Of a stretch of DNA of 64,000 nt, positions 36,238 to 44,569 are shown piece by piece. The stretch is from Gemmatimonadaceae bacterium (lineage in GTDB: Bacteria; Gemmatimonadota; Gemmatimonadetes; Gemmatimonadales; Gemmatimonadaceae), in the NCBI GenBank assembly GCA_016742275.1, contig JACVCD010000020.1:1-64000 (forward strand), read 5' to 3'. How positions within the stretch are numbered: the first letter of the stretch is position 1; each line of letters starts with the position of its first letter. The notes under the pieces were generated by a model that saw nothing but the letters and a program-made list of their open reading frames with translations, had not been told where the DNA came from and did not search any database. The position numbers and the translations under genes are program-made.

Positions 36238-37596
36238 GTGACTGCGCCTGAGCAGGTGACAATCTCGGAACATCCACGCGGCGAGTTGGTCGGCGATCCC
36301 ATCGCCGTCACGATTCGCCGCGTGGCGTTGCCGGCTGTTGTCGCGAATTTGCTGATGACGGCGTTTCACTCGATCGACACGTTCTGGATTGGTCGATCCT
36401 TGGGCGCCGAAGCACTGGCCGCCGTCACGGGTTCGGTGTTCTGGGTCTGGCTCGTCATTTCCATCGGAGAAATGGTGAGCATTGGCCTCGATGCCATTGC
36501 CGCGCGTCGTCATGGCGAACGTCGGCCGGAAGATGCGGCGCGAACGGTCAGTGATGGTTTTGTTCTCGCGCTGTTGCTGGGTGCGGTAATCGCGATTGCC
36601 ACACCGTTTGTGCTGTCGACGTTGTTCACGATGCTTGGTACCGACGCATCGGTCAGCGCGATCGGGCGCAAATATCTCGGCACGTACTTCATCGGCATGC
36701 CGCTCATTTTCGGATTCTTTGCCGTTGATGCGGCCTTTCGTGCCAAGGGTGACACGCGCACACCACTCGTGCTGCTCACCGTCACCACGATACTCGGATT
36801 GCTGCTCGATCCGTTGCTCATTCGAGGCGGTGGCCCCGTGCCCGCATTCGGCGTGCAGGGTGCTGCCATGGCCACACTGGTACCGCGCGGTCTCGCCTGC
36901 GTGGCGGGTGTATGGATTCTGATGCGACGTGGCATGCTGGCATGGGCAACACCGCGATGGGACGTGCTGTCGCGCATCGTGCAAGTTGGTGCACCTGCCG
37001 CCATGACAGGCGTGGCGTTCAGTGCGATCTATGTGCTGCTCACGCGCATCACGACGCAATTTGGTACACCCGCGCTGGCCGCACTGGGGCTTGGCTTTCG
37101 CATCGAGAGCGTGGTGTACGTGGTAAGCGTCGGTATGGGAGCTGCTGTCGCCGCCATTGTTGGCCAGAGCCTCGGTGCTGGTGACACGGAACGTGCCTCA
37201 CGTGTTGGCTGGATTGCCACAGGTCTGGTAAGTGTCATTGGTGTGGCAACGGCGGCAGTGAGTCTGTTCGCTGCGGACTCTTTTGCCGGAATCTTCTCCG
37301 ACGATCCCGCGGTCATTGCGGAAGCAGCGCACTATCTGCGCATTGCGGCATTCTGTCAGCTGTTTCTTGGTGCAGAAGTCGTGCTCGAAAGTGCTATGGG
37401 CGGCGCCGGCTGGACCGTCGTACCGATGGTGTGCAGCACCGTGATCACATTGATGCGACTTCCGGTTGGTGCATGGGCGGCCGCGCAGTGGGGAACGACC
37501 GGTCTCTGGTGGACGCTGGCGGTGACCGCAGCGCTGCGCGGTGTGGCGATGGCTGCACTGTGGCGTTGGGGGCGGTGGCGGAAGACGACGGTGTGA
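36238..37596 (+). CDS. MATE-family multidrug/cation antiporter
   Basis: The 452-residue inner-membrane protein has about 12 hydrophobic segments in two repeats of six. The first half contains AVTGSVFWVWLVISIGEMVS and the second begins near VGAPAAMTGVAFSAIYVLL with the conserved ALGLGFRIESV segment. MATE transporters expel organic cations or drugs in exchange for sodium or protons. It starts at GTG after the Mrp gene. The C-terminus runs to within 15 nt of the convergent cyclase-like gene. Substrate unknown. Confidence 0.88.
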   Translation: MTAPEQVTISEHPRGELVGDPIAVTIRRVALPAVVANLLMTAFHSIDTFWIGRSLGAEALAAVTGSVFWVWLVISIGEMVSIGLDAIAARRHGERRPEDAARTVSDGFVLALLLGAVIAIATPFVLSTLFTMLGTDASVSAIGRKYLGTYFIGMPLIFGFFAVDAAFRAKGDTRTPLVLLTVTTILGLLLDPLLIRGGGPVPAFGVQGAAMATLVPRGLACVAGVWILMRRGMLAWATPRWDVLSRIVQVGAPAAMTGVAFSAIYVLLTRITTQFGTPALAALGLGFRIESVVYVVSVGMGAAVAAIVGQSLGAGDTERASRVGWIATGLVSVIGVATAAVSLFAADSFAGIFSDDPAVIAEAAHYLRIAAFCQLFLGAEVVLESAMGGAGWTVVPMVCSTVITLMRLPVGAWAAAQWGTTGLWWTLAVTAALRGVAMAALWRWGRWRKTTV

Positions 37597-37611
37597 GACG
37601 CTCAGCCCCAA

Positions 37612-38232
37612 TCAGCTCCACACCCACGTCAATCCACGCCGCGACTGATAGTACTGTCTGAGCGCCTGCGACCCGGCGAGAATGTGCACCTGGCCCGTAT
37701 GCTCGAACGCCGCATAGTAGTCGTCCTTGAGCGCCATCTGCGGACGACCATCGCGCAGATAGTCTGCCTCCGTGCCGTGCTGGAACATGTTGTCATCGCC
37801 GAAACGACGGCACACGTAGGTGTTCAGCAGGTCGAGAAAGTCATTGTCCACGGGCGAGACAAGTGAACGATCACCAATGCCGATCGTGGGTTGATAGTTG
37901 CCCACATACAACCGCGTATAGTCTCCCGTGTGCTGCTGCATGTACACGCCGAAGAGATCGTAGTCTGAATAGAAAAACGAATCACCACCCGGCGGAATCA
38001 CACGGCCGGTGCTGGCGGTCTTCGCCTTTACGTCGTACGGCTTCGGCAGATGCCCCGGTTGTCCCTGCCACTTGAGGCTCTTGGGATTGGCGCCGCGAAC
38101 GACCACCAACAATTGGCGGCGACGGTACGATCCCTGACAGAAAGCCAGCAACATGGCGGCGTGACGTAGCTTGATGCCGCAGTCACTCTCGAGGCGCGGA
38201 TCGCTGGCGTTTGTTGAAATCAGCTGTGACAT
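37612..38232 (-). CDS. Compact edema-factor/ExoY-like nucleotidyl cyclase domain protein
   Basis: This 206-residue orphan carries, in order and close spacing, the catalytic motifs of the anthrax edema factor/CyaA/ExoY class of adenylyl cyclases. These are Arg46 in VVVRGANP, Lys64 and Lys71 in HLPKPYDVKAKTAS, the two-metal Asp pair Asp90/Asp92 in YSDYDLFGVY, and His152 in MFQHGTEADY. From memory of edema factor, R329, K346, K353, D491/D493 and H577 correspond; the R to K to K spacing differs by one residue. Only 18 residues separate Lys71 from Asp90, against about 137 in edema factor, so the whole CB lobe seems missing. The residue matching N583 appears to be Tyr158. There is no signal peptide, activator-binding domain or neighbouring secretion gene. 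Activity is unproven; it may be an effector core, an intracellular regulator or a degenerate enzyme. Confidence 0.6.
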   Translation of the reverse strand: MSQLISTNASDPRLESDCGIKLRHAAMLLAFCQGSYRRRQLLVVVRGANPKSLKWQGQPGHLPKPYDVKAKTASTGRVIPPGGDSFFYSDYDLFGVYMQQHTGDYTRLYVGNYQPTIGIGDRSLVSPVDNDFLDLLNTYVCRRFGDDNMFQHGTEADYLRDGRPQMALKDDYYAAFEHTGQVHILAGSQALRQYYQSRRGLTWVWS

Positions 38233-38345
38233 GATGTGCTCAAATGCGTTCTGCTGGGCCGGTTCCGCGGGTTTCGGGTATCGCGAGGCGTATACGGATA
38301 CGATATTCGGCGAGTCGTCACTTGGTTCCCACTGTATCTCCTCGC

Positions 38346-39107
38346 ATGTCCGCTCCTGCTATCACACTGCTCACCGACTTCGGCACCGCTGACGGATACG
38401 TCGCGGAGATGAAGGGTGTCTTGTGTACCCTTGCACCAGCGATACCCGTCATCGATCTGTCGCATGACATCTCACCGCAGGATGTCACGGGTGCACGACT
38501 GGCACTCGCACGATGCTGGCGACGCTTTCCCGCAGGTACCGTGCATGTCGTGGTGGTGGATCCGGGTGTGGGTTCGGCGCGTGCCGCCATTGCGGTGCAG
38601 AGCGAAGGACGGATACTGGTTGGGCCGGACAATGGTGTGCTGTCGCCATCACTATTCGCGCTCGATGCGCGCGTCGTACAGCTGCAGGTACCTCCACTGG
38701 CCTCCGCAACTTTCCACGGTCGCGACATCTTTGCACCTGTTGCCGCGCGACTTGCGTGCGGTGCGTCACTGGATGAAGTCGGAGAGCCATACACGAACGC
38801 GCTACGACTTCGCACACCTCAGCCTCAGCGACAGACGGATGGCGCGCTCCACGGTGAAGTGCTGACAGTCGATCGCTTCGGTAACGCCATCACCAATCTC
38901 ATGCTGGCGCCGCATGTGCAGGACGGCATGGTGACGCTAGGCATGCAAACGCTGCGTCTGGTGCGTACCTACAGCGACGCGGCGCCCGGTGAATTGGTGG
39001 CGCTGGTCGGATCGAGTGGCTGGATCGAGATCGCCATGCGAAACGGCAGCGCGGCCGCCGAGTTGCGCATCAGTCGCGGGATGCCAGTGCAGTTGGTTAG
39101 CCACTGA
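38346..39107 (+). CDS. SAM hydroxide adenosyltransferase (DUF62 family)
   Basis: The 253-residue protein begins with ITLLTDFGTADGYVAEMKG and has VIDLSHDISPQDV, VVVDPGVGSARAAIAV, LVGPDNGVLSP and, in the C-terminal barrel, VDRFGNAITN and VGSSGWIEIAM. These are the hallmarks of the fluorinase-related family that hydrolyses S-adenosylmethionine to adenosine and methionine. The biological role in bacteria is not settled. The ATG at 38346 is chosen because the signature begins there; the open frame upstream belongs to the divergent leader. The gene is diverged from the cyclase-like gene and ends at a bidirectional terminator. Confidence 0.9.
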   Translation: MSAPAITLLTDFGTADGYVAEMKGVLCTLAPAIPVIDLSHDISPQDVTGARLALARCWRRFPAGTVHVVVVDPGVGSARAAIAVQSEGRILVGPDNGVLSPSLFALDARVVQLQVPPLASATFHGRDIFAPVAARLACGASLDEVGEPYTNALRLRTPQPQRQTDGALHGEVLTVDRFGNAITNLMLAPHVQDGMVTLGMQTLRLVRTYSDAAPGELVALVGSSGWIEIAMRNGSAAAELRISRGMPVQLVSH

Positions 39108-39126
39108 CGACTCGGCACTCAAACGC

Positions 39127-39156
39127 AAAACCCGGAGCTTGTCAGTTCCGGGTTTT
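39127..39156. terminator. Bidirectional terminator
   Basis: aaaacccgga at 39127-39136 pairs with tccgggtttt at 39147-39156, with a 10-nt loop. A- and T-runs at the ends serve both the SAM hydroxide adenosyltransferase gene and the convergent membrane protein gene. Confidence 0.85.
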
Positions 39157-39194
39157 CTGTTCACACCTTGAGTTGTAGGGCCAAACCCGCGCGT

Positions 39195-39920
39195 CTAGAG
39201 TTCCGCCCCCGAACCCGTACCGGCACTGCTGTCCACCGGTCGTCGAGCAGCCACCACGCCTTGAACCGGCGTCGGAGTCTGCCAGCTGACTTGCGATACC
39301 GGCACCTCATTGGTCGCAGTGGTGGAGGCAGGTGCCCACCGTCCGCTCCAGCGGCCTCCCGCGCGTCCGAACTGCACGGACAGACGCGAGACACCGATAC
39401 GCGATTTCACCACCGCGCCCATGCCCACCGTGGCAACGGCCCAGGTGAATGCCACGGCCACCAAGCGGGCCAAGGTACCGACCACAGGAACCGATGCGGC
39501 TGCGGCGGCACCAAACCACACGGCGCTGAGCGCCGCCAAGCCGACGGCCAAACCGCGAACGGCGGCACTGCGCTCAGAACCGGCTGAACCGCGTCCAACC
39601 AGTGCCCAACCCACGACCAGCGCGACGGCCAGGACACCCAGTGTAAAGGCACCAGCCAACGCCAAGCCCCAGGCTAGCGCGGCAAAGGGGATGGCCAGAA
39701 TGCCAATGATCGTGATGGCGCAGGCAATCACCAGCACCACCAGAAACGGCACCGCCAGAGCCTGGGTCAGTACACCGGCCCAGAAACTGCCCGAGACATC
39801 ACGTGCTGCCGTGCGGGCGACGGAGACCAGCGCTTCTTCCGCCGTGGTGAGCACCACCAGACCGATGACAAGTCCGATGCCGAAGACGCCAGCGACGGCA
39901 GTCAGAGTGGTGGCCAACAT
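39195..39920 (-). CDS. Integral membrane protein next to an anti-sigma gene
   Basis: This 241-residue protein has about five or six hydrophobic helices, for example VFGIGLVIGLVVLTTAEEAL and IIGILAIPFAALAWGLAL. It ends in a polar tail of about 60 residues. The overall profile resembles the membrane domain found C-terminal to polymer-forming (bactofilin-like) proteins in several phyla, but no such partner is present. The gene lies 6 nt downstream of the anti-sigma factor gene and is therefore probably co-transcribed with the sigma/anti-sigma pair. Function unknown. Confidence 0.7.
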   Translation of the reverse strand: MLATTLTAVAGVFGIGLVIGLVVLTTAEEALVSVARTAARDVSGSFWAGVLTQALAVPFLVVLVIACAITIIGILAIPFAALAWGLALAGAFTLGVLAVALVVGWALVGRGSAGSERSAAVRGLAVGLAALSAVWFGAAAAASVPVVGTLARLVAVAFTWAVATVGMGAVVKSRIGVSRLSVQFGRAGGRWSGRWAPASTTATNEVPVSQVSWQTPTPVQGVVAARRPVDSSAGTGSGAEL

Positions 39921-39926
39921 GATTCG

Positions 39927-40514
39927 TTACCGCGTAGCCCGTGATGAGGTGGCCAGGACACGAATGCCGACCACGCCCATTCCGGCCGCAGCGACAAAAC
40001 CACCAAACGCCAAGGCCAGCACTTCAGGCGAGCTGCCACGCAGTGCCTCGAGGCCGGGCTGGCCAACCACCGTGCTGAGCAGGTCCGAGCCCGCCGCCAG
40101 TACGCGTTCGCGGAAACTCTCGAGACCAAGCTGGGCGAGCACGAAGCCCATGTCGGCACGAGCCAGCGCCCAGGTGGCGCCGGCAGTGGCCAGTCCTGCG
40201 GTGGCCGCCGCACCAAAGCCGGCGGCAATGCGCGCGGATCGGGTGGCGGGAACGAACTGCTCTACGGAACGGGTCGCGGCCGCATGCCACGGTTCGAACA
40301 CCTGCACCTGACTCATGACCCGGTCCGCAAAAGCGGGCGACGGAGCAAAGTCGGGCAACGCGTCGAGCGACTGCATGAACAGCCTGGCACTCTCCAGTTC
40401 CGACTGGCATTCCGTACAAGATCGAACGTGCGTCCGAAGGGGGGCAACGCCAAAACCCTCCTCGCCATCGAGGAGGAGTTCGATTTCGTCGGGTCTGAGG
40501 TGTCGGTCAGTCAT
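39927..40514 (-). CDS. Anti-sigma factor with zinc-finger anti-sigma domain
   Basis: The 195-residue protein starts with an anti-sigma domain of ZAS/zf-HC2 type. The motif is RTHVRSCTECQSELESARLF, giving the His-x3-Cys-x2-Cys zinc site at about residues 29-36. A linker leads to two hydrophobic segments (IAAGFGAAATAGLATAGATWA and LALAFGGFVAAAGMGVVGI), so it sits in the inner membrane. It should bind and silence the ECF sigma factor encoded 108 nt upstream in the same direction, releasing it on a redox or envelope signal. Confidence 0.8.
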   Translation of the reverse strand: MTDRHLRPDEIELLLDGEEGFGVAPLRTHVRSCTECQSELESARLFMQSLDALPDFAPSPAFADRVMSQVQVFEPWHAAATRSVEQFVPATRSARIAAGFGAAATAGLATAGATWALARADMGFVLAQLGLESFRERVLAAGSDLLSTVVGQPGLEALRGSSPEVLALAFGGFVAAAGMGVVGIRVLATSSRATR

Positions 40515-40622
40515 TGGGAAAAGCCTCCATGAGCCAACTACGCCCGTGGAATACCGCAGGTTTCAGGGAGTTGTCCCGAATTTTGGCCCGGACCACCGGG
40601 GTGAAAATGCCGGTGATGCGGG

Positions 40623-41225
40623 TCACTGTCTCAGGGATTCGAGGGCTTTGCGCAACTCGTGCCGCGCCCGGTGGATGTAGGTCTTCACGGTGCCGAGCGG
40701 CAGATCGAGTGTGGCGGCGATTTCCTCGTAGGACCGCCCCTCCACATGACGCAGCATGATGCAGGCGCGATACTCGGCACGGAGCCCACCAATGGCCCGC
40801 TCGATGGCCGATCCCAGTTCCTTGGCCTCGATTTCCTCGAGCGCCGTTTCCTGGTCGGCCTGGATCTCCAGCGACGAGGCTTCGACCTCCGACGCCGTTG
40901 TGGCGTGCGGACTGCCGTCCATGCTGATGGTGTCGAGGCGGCGCCGACGGAGATGATCGATGGCGACGTTGTTGGCGATCTTGAACAGCCAGCTCGAGAA
41001 CTTGAACTCGGGGCTGTACTTGTCGATGTGGTTCAGGACCTTGATGAAGGCATCCTGCGCCAGATCCTCGGCCGTTTCGCGGTCGCGCACCATCCGATAG
41101 ACGAGCGAAAACACCGGCCGCTCATAGCGGCGCACGAGCTCCCGGAAGGCGAGTTCGCGCCCCTGCTGGGCGAGGCGGACGACGTCAGCATCAGGAAGGG
41201 TTCCCAACTCGTCGAGGGTCGGCAT
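40623..41225 (-). CDS. RNA polymerase ECF sigma factor (RpoE-like)
   Basis: The 200-residue protein has region 2 (FRELVRRYERPVFSLVYRMV, then EDLAQDAFIKVLNHIDKY and FSSWLFKIANNVAIDHLRRR) and region 4 (YRACIMLRHVEGRSYEEIAA, LPLGTVKTYIHRARHELRKAL). These recognise the -10 and -35 elements of its regulon. Between them is an acidic linker of about 40 residues. The ATG at 41225 is preferred to the earlier one at 41309 because it gives the usual start. The gene lies upstream of its likely anti-sigma factor. A TAGTTT box ends 11 nt before the ATG. Confidence 0.9.
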   Translation of the reverse strand: MPTLDELGTLPDADVVRLAQQGRELAFRELVRRYERPVFSLVYRMVRDRETAEDLAQDAFIKVLNHIDKYSPEFKFSSWLFKIANNVAIDHLRRRRLDTISMDGSPHATTASEVEASSLEIQADQETALEEIEAKELGSAIERAIGGLRAEYRACIMLRHVEGRSYEEIAATLDLPLGTVKTYIHRARHELRKALESLRQ

Positions 41226-41235
41226 GCGCACGCGC

Positions 41236-41264
41236 AAACTAGTCCCACAGCACCTATGTGACCA
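41236..41264 (-). promoter_or_regulatory. Putative promoter of the ECF sigma gene
   Basis: On the minus strand TGGTCA and TAGTTT are 17 nt apart, and the predicted start site lies about 4 nt before the ATG at 41225. It follows the TAGnTT -10 pattern of this window. Confidence 0.4.
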
Positions 41265-41302
41265 GCGCTTGCTCCACTTGCGATGCCCCGAGAAGTTTGA
41301 GC

Positions 41303-42082
41303 ATGGCAAGTACGACGGACGTTAGCGGGTCCCCGCCGGTAGCCGGGCGGGGTCAGGAGCTCACGCGAGCAGCCCAGGCGGCCCATGGGGAAGGGAAGCG
41401 CGATTACGTGCAGCAGATGTTCTCCGACATCGCGCCGCGCTATGACCTGCTGAACCACGTCCTCTCGCTCAATATCGACAAGCGCTGGCGCGTAAAGGCG
41501 CTGCGTGCGCTCGAGTGGACGGCGCGCCCCGCTGGCACCTTTCTCGATTTGTGCGCGGGCACGTTAGATGTCGGTGCGCTGCTGGTTCGTCAGTCGGGAT
41601 TTTCGGGCTTCGTAGCTGGCGCGGACTTCGCGGTGCCCATGCTCAAGCACGGCAATGGCAAAGCGCCACGTAGTCGATTGGCTCCTGTGGGCGCTGACGC
41701 GCTCCAGCTGCCATTTGCTGATGCATCACTCGACGGCGCGATTGTGGCCTTCGGTATCCGCAATGTTGCCGATCTCGACGCCGGACTCCGTGAAGTTCGG
41801 CGTGTGCTGCGTCCGGGAACACGATTTGTGATTCTCGAATTCTCCACGCCTCCGTGGGCACTCGTGCGCGCAGGCTATCACGCGTATTTCCATCACGTGC
41901 TGCCTTTCGTCGGGCGGCTCGTGAGTGGGCATCGGTCGGCCTACACCTACTTGCCCATGTCGGTGGCACAATTCCCCACCGAAGAAGCGTTAGCAGATCG
42001 GATGCGGCAGGCCGGGTTTCGCACCGTGACCTGGGAACGCCTCACGCTCGGTATCGCGGCCATTCACGTTGGTACGGTCTGA
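41303..42082 (+). CDS. ubiE: Demethylmenaquinone methyltransferase (UbiE/MenG family)
   Basis: The 259-residue protein has YVQQMFSDIAPRYDLLNHVLS at its start, the family signature. It has a SAM site (FLDLCAGTLDVGALL), then FAVPMLKHG, DGAIVAFGIRNVADLDAGL and PGTRFVILEFSTPPWALVR. It methylates demethylmenaquinone in the last step of menaquinone synthesis. It heads the UbiD-UbiA-UbiX operon that supplies late steps of the pathway. The ATG at 41303 is used; a GTG at 41258 would add 15 residues. Confidence 0.92.
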   Translation: MASTTDVSGSPPVAGRGQELTRAAQAAHGEGKRDYVQQMFSDIAPRYDLLNHVLSLNIDKRWRVKALRALEWTARPAGTFLDLCAGTLDVGALLVRQSGFSGFVAGADFAVPMLKHGNGKAPRSRLAPVGADALQLPFADASLDGAIVAFGIRNVADLDAGLREVRRVLRPGTRFVILEFSTPPWALVRAGYHAYFHHVLPFVGRLVSGHRSAYTYLPMSVAQFPTEEALADRMRQAGFRTVTWERLTLGIAAIHVGTV

Positions 42083-42137
42083 GCGCCTTTTCCGGCCGCT
42101 TGATCGAACCCCTGATTTTCCTCTCGCTGTTTCAGGT

Positions 42138-43628
42138 ATGTCCCTCGATACGCTCTCTGAATTTCTCGACGCCATCGATCGCATCGGCGAATTGCATCGC
42201 ATCACGCAGCCGGTGAAGGTGCATCTCGAACTCACCGAGATTGCGGATCGCGTGTCCAAGATGCCTGGCGGCGGCAAGGCGCTGTTGTTCGAAAAGCCTG
42301 TGCTGCGTGACGGGACAATCTCCGAGTATCCGGTCGCCATCAATCTGTTCGGCTCCATGCGGCGCATGGCGCTTTCGCTCGGCGTTGACTCGCTCGACGA
42401 AATCGGTGCCCGCATTACACAACTCATGGACCTCAAGGTCCCCGATGGCTTCTTGGGCAAGCTGTCGTTGCTGCCACGTCTTCTCGAAGTGAGCAAGTTC
42501 CCGCCGCGTGTAAAGAGCGGTACGCCGGCCTGTCAAGAGATCGTATGGCGAGGGGACGAGATCGATCTCGATCGTATTCCCGTGTTGCATTGCTGGCCCG
42601 AGGACGGTGGTCCATTCATCACGATGACTGCGGTCATCTCGAAGGACCCGGTGCGCGGCATCCGCAATGTGGGCATGTATCGCGTGCAACAGCTCGGCAA
42701 GCGTCATGTGGCCATGCACTGGCAGCGGCACAAGACCGGCGCCGAACATATGCGGCAGATGGCCGAGCGTGGCGAAAAGATGCCGGTGTGCATTGTGGTC
42801 GGTTCCGATCCGGCCAGCATGTTCAGTGCGAGCGCGCCGCTACCGCCCAATATCGACGAATTCCTGTTCGCCGGTTTTCTGCGCAAGGATCCTGTGCGTC
42901 TCGCCAAGGCGGTCACGAACGATCTGGAAGTGCCGGCCGATGCGGAATTCGTGATCGAGGGTTACATCGATCCGGCAGAAGAGCTGGTTGTGGAAGGCCC
43001 GTTTGGCGACCACACGGGATTCTATAGTGAGGCGGATCTGTACCCGCGTGTGCATGTCACGGCTGTGACGATGCGTAAGAATCCCGTCTACGCCACGACC
43101 ATCGTGGGTCGTCCGCCGATGGAAGACTTCTATCTCGGACACGCCACGGAGCGCATCTTTCTTCCGTTGCTCAAGCTCACCACGCCGGAGATTGTCGACT
43201 ATCACATGCCGGCCGAGGGCGGTTTTCACAACCTCGTGTTCGTGAGCATCGACAAGAAGTATCCGGGGCATGCCGACAAGGTCATGCACGCGCTGTGGGG
43301 GCAGGGGCTCATGTCACTCGCCAAAGTGTTGGTCGTAGTGGACAAGGAGATCAATGTGCGGAATCCGGTGGAGGCCTGGTGGGTGGCACTCAACAACATG
43401 GATCCGCAGCGCGACGTGCGTTTCACCATGGGACCGGTCGACGTACTCGATCACGCGAGCCGCGCATTCACCTATGGCAGCAAGATGGGTATCGATGCCA
43501 CGCGTAAATGGCCCGAGGAAGGTTTTACACGCAGCTGGCCGCGGGTGATAAGCATGGATGACACCACGCGCACGCGTGTTGATGCGATGTGGTCGTCGCT
43601 TGGACTTCCTGACGTGGATCGATCATGA
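42138..43628 (+). CDS. ubiD: UbiD-family prenylated-FMN decarboxylase (menaquinone pathway, MqnL-like)
   Basis: The 496-residue enzyme shows the UbiD features LFEKPVLRDGTISEYPVAIN, PACQEIVWRGDEIDLDRIP, MYRVQQLGKRHVAMHWQRHK, VIEGYIDPAEELVVEGPFGD followed by HTGFYSEAD, and VTAVTMRKNPVYATTIVGRP. The Arg and Glu residues in these motifs bind prenylated FMN and catalyse decarboxylation. In the futalosine route a UbiD homologue (MqnL) removes the carboxylate of a naphthoate intermediate. The start at 42138 excludes 23 codons that overlap ubiE. The stop overlaps the prenyltransferase gene by 4 nt. Confidence 0.9.
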   Translation: MSLDTLSEFLDAIDRIGELHRITQPVKVHLELTEIADRVSKMPGGGKALLFEKPVLRDGTISEYPVAINLFGSMRRMALSLGVDSLDEIGARITQLMDLKVPDGFLGKLSLLPRLLEVSKFPPRVKSGTPACQEIVWRGDEIDLDRIPVLHCWPEDGGPFITMTAVISKDPVRGIRNVGMYRVQQLGKRHVAMHWQRHKTGAEHMRQMAERGEKMPVCIVVGSDPASMFSASAPLPPNIDEFLFAGFLRKDPVRLAKAVTNDLEVPADAEFVIEGYIDPAEELVVEGPFGDHTGFYSEADLYPRVHVTAVTMRKNPVYATTIVGRPPMEDFYLGHATERIFLPLLKLTTPEIVDYHMPAEGGFHNLVFVSIDKKYPGHADKVMHALWGQGLMSLAKVLVVVDKEINVRNPVEAWWVALNNMDPQRDVRFTMGPVDVLDHASRAFTYGSKMGIDATRKWPEEGFTRSWPRVISMDDTTRTRVDAMWSSLGLPDVDRS

Positions 43629-44569
43629 CGAGCATGGCTCCACCAAAGGGTGCGCGCGACGGTCAGTTGTTGCGTGGTCAATCACTGCCTGTGCGTCTGG
43701 CGAACTTTGTGAAGTTGCCGCACACGGTGTTTGCCATGCCGTTTGCGCTGGTCGGCGTGATTTTCGCGAGCGTGACTGCGCAGGTCACGCTGTCCATTGT
43801 GGGTTGGGTGGTCTTGGCATTCACCAGCGCGCGTTTTGCGGCCATGGCGTTCAACCGACTGGTCGACCGCGATGTCGATGCAGTGAACCCGCGCACGAAG
43901 ATGCGCGAACTGCCGGCTGGCACGCTCACCGTGGGTCAGGCGCGTTTCAGTATCGTGCTCACGAGTGCGCTGTTTGTGTGGGCCAGCTGGATGCTGAATC
44001 CGCTCTGTTTTGCGCTTTCGCCGATCGCGCTGCTGTGGGTGCTCGGCTACAGCTACACAAAACGCTTCACGCGTTGGTCACATCTGTGGCTCGGACTCGG
44101 ACTCTCAATCGCACCCGTAGGCGGATATCTCGCGGTTACGGGAGCATGGAGTGATCCGTGGTGGTTGCTGTGCGTGCTTGCGCTGGCTGTGGTGTGTTGG
44201 AGCGGTGGATTCGATATGATCTACGCACTGCAGGATGCCGAGTTTGATCGCGCGCATGGGTTGCACAGTGTGCCGAGCACATTCGGTGTGAAGGGTGCCA
44301 TTGGTATTGCGCGCACACTGCATGTGCTGGCTGTGGTGTGTTTCGCGGCGGTGATGGCGGCGCATCCTCTGGGGCCTGTCAGTCCAGTGGTGCAGGGGAT
44401 GTTGTGGGCTGCTGTTGCCGGCATCGCTGGCATGCTGTTGTGGGAACACCGACTCGTGAAGGCTGATGATTTGTCCCGTGTGGACGCGGCGTTCTTTACG
44501 ATGAATGGCATCATCAGTCTTGGATTCTTGTCTGTCGTGCTGACCGCACGCTTGTTGAGCGCCGCATGA
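43625..44569 (+). CDS. ubiA: UbiA-family prenyltransferase (menaquinone pathway, MqnP-like)
   Basis: The 314-residue inner-membrane protein has about eight or nine helices and both Asp-rich prenyl-diphosphate motifs. These are FNRLVDRDVDAVNPRTKMR (NxxxDxxxD) and GGFDMIYALQDAEFDRAHGL. VKLPHTVFAMPFALVG precedes the first. It attaches the polyprenyl chain to the naphthoate ring. It is linked by 4-nt overlaps to ubiD before and ubiX after, the usual arrangement in futalosine-pathway bacteria. Confidence 0.9.
   Translation: MTSMAPPKGARDGQLLRGQSLPVRLANFVKLPHTVFAMPFALVGVIFASVTAQVTLSIVGWVVLAFTSARFAAMAFNRLVDRDVDAVNPRTKMRELPAGTLTVGQARFSIVLTSALFVWASWMLNPLCFALSPIALLWVLGYSYTKRFTRWSHLWLGLGLSIAPVGGYLAVTGAWSDPWWLLCVLALAVVCWSGGFDMIYALQDAEFDRAHGLHSVPSTFGVKGAIGIARTLHVLAVVCFAAVMAAHPLGPVSPVVQGMLWAAVAGIAGMLLWEHRLVKADDLSRVDAAFFTMNGIISLGFLSVVLTARLLSAA

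Noticed and set aside
35479-37059. Minus-strand frame of 526 codons over Mrp and MATE genes
   Set aside because: Spans two well-supported plus-strand genes in antisense and shows no protein-like composition.
37612-38232. Polymorphic-toxin locus around the cyclase-like gene
   Set aside because: No secretion domain, repeat array, immunity gene or mobile element adjoins it; MATE and SAM hydroxide adenosyltransferase neighbours are housekeeping-like.
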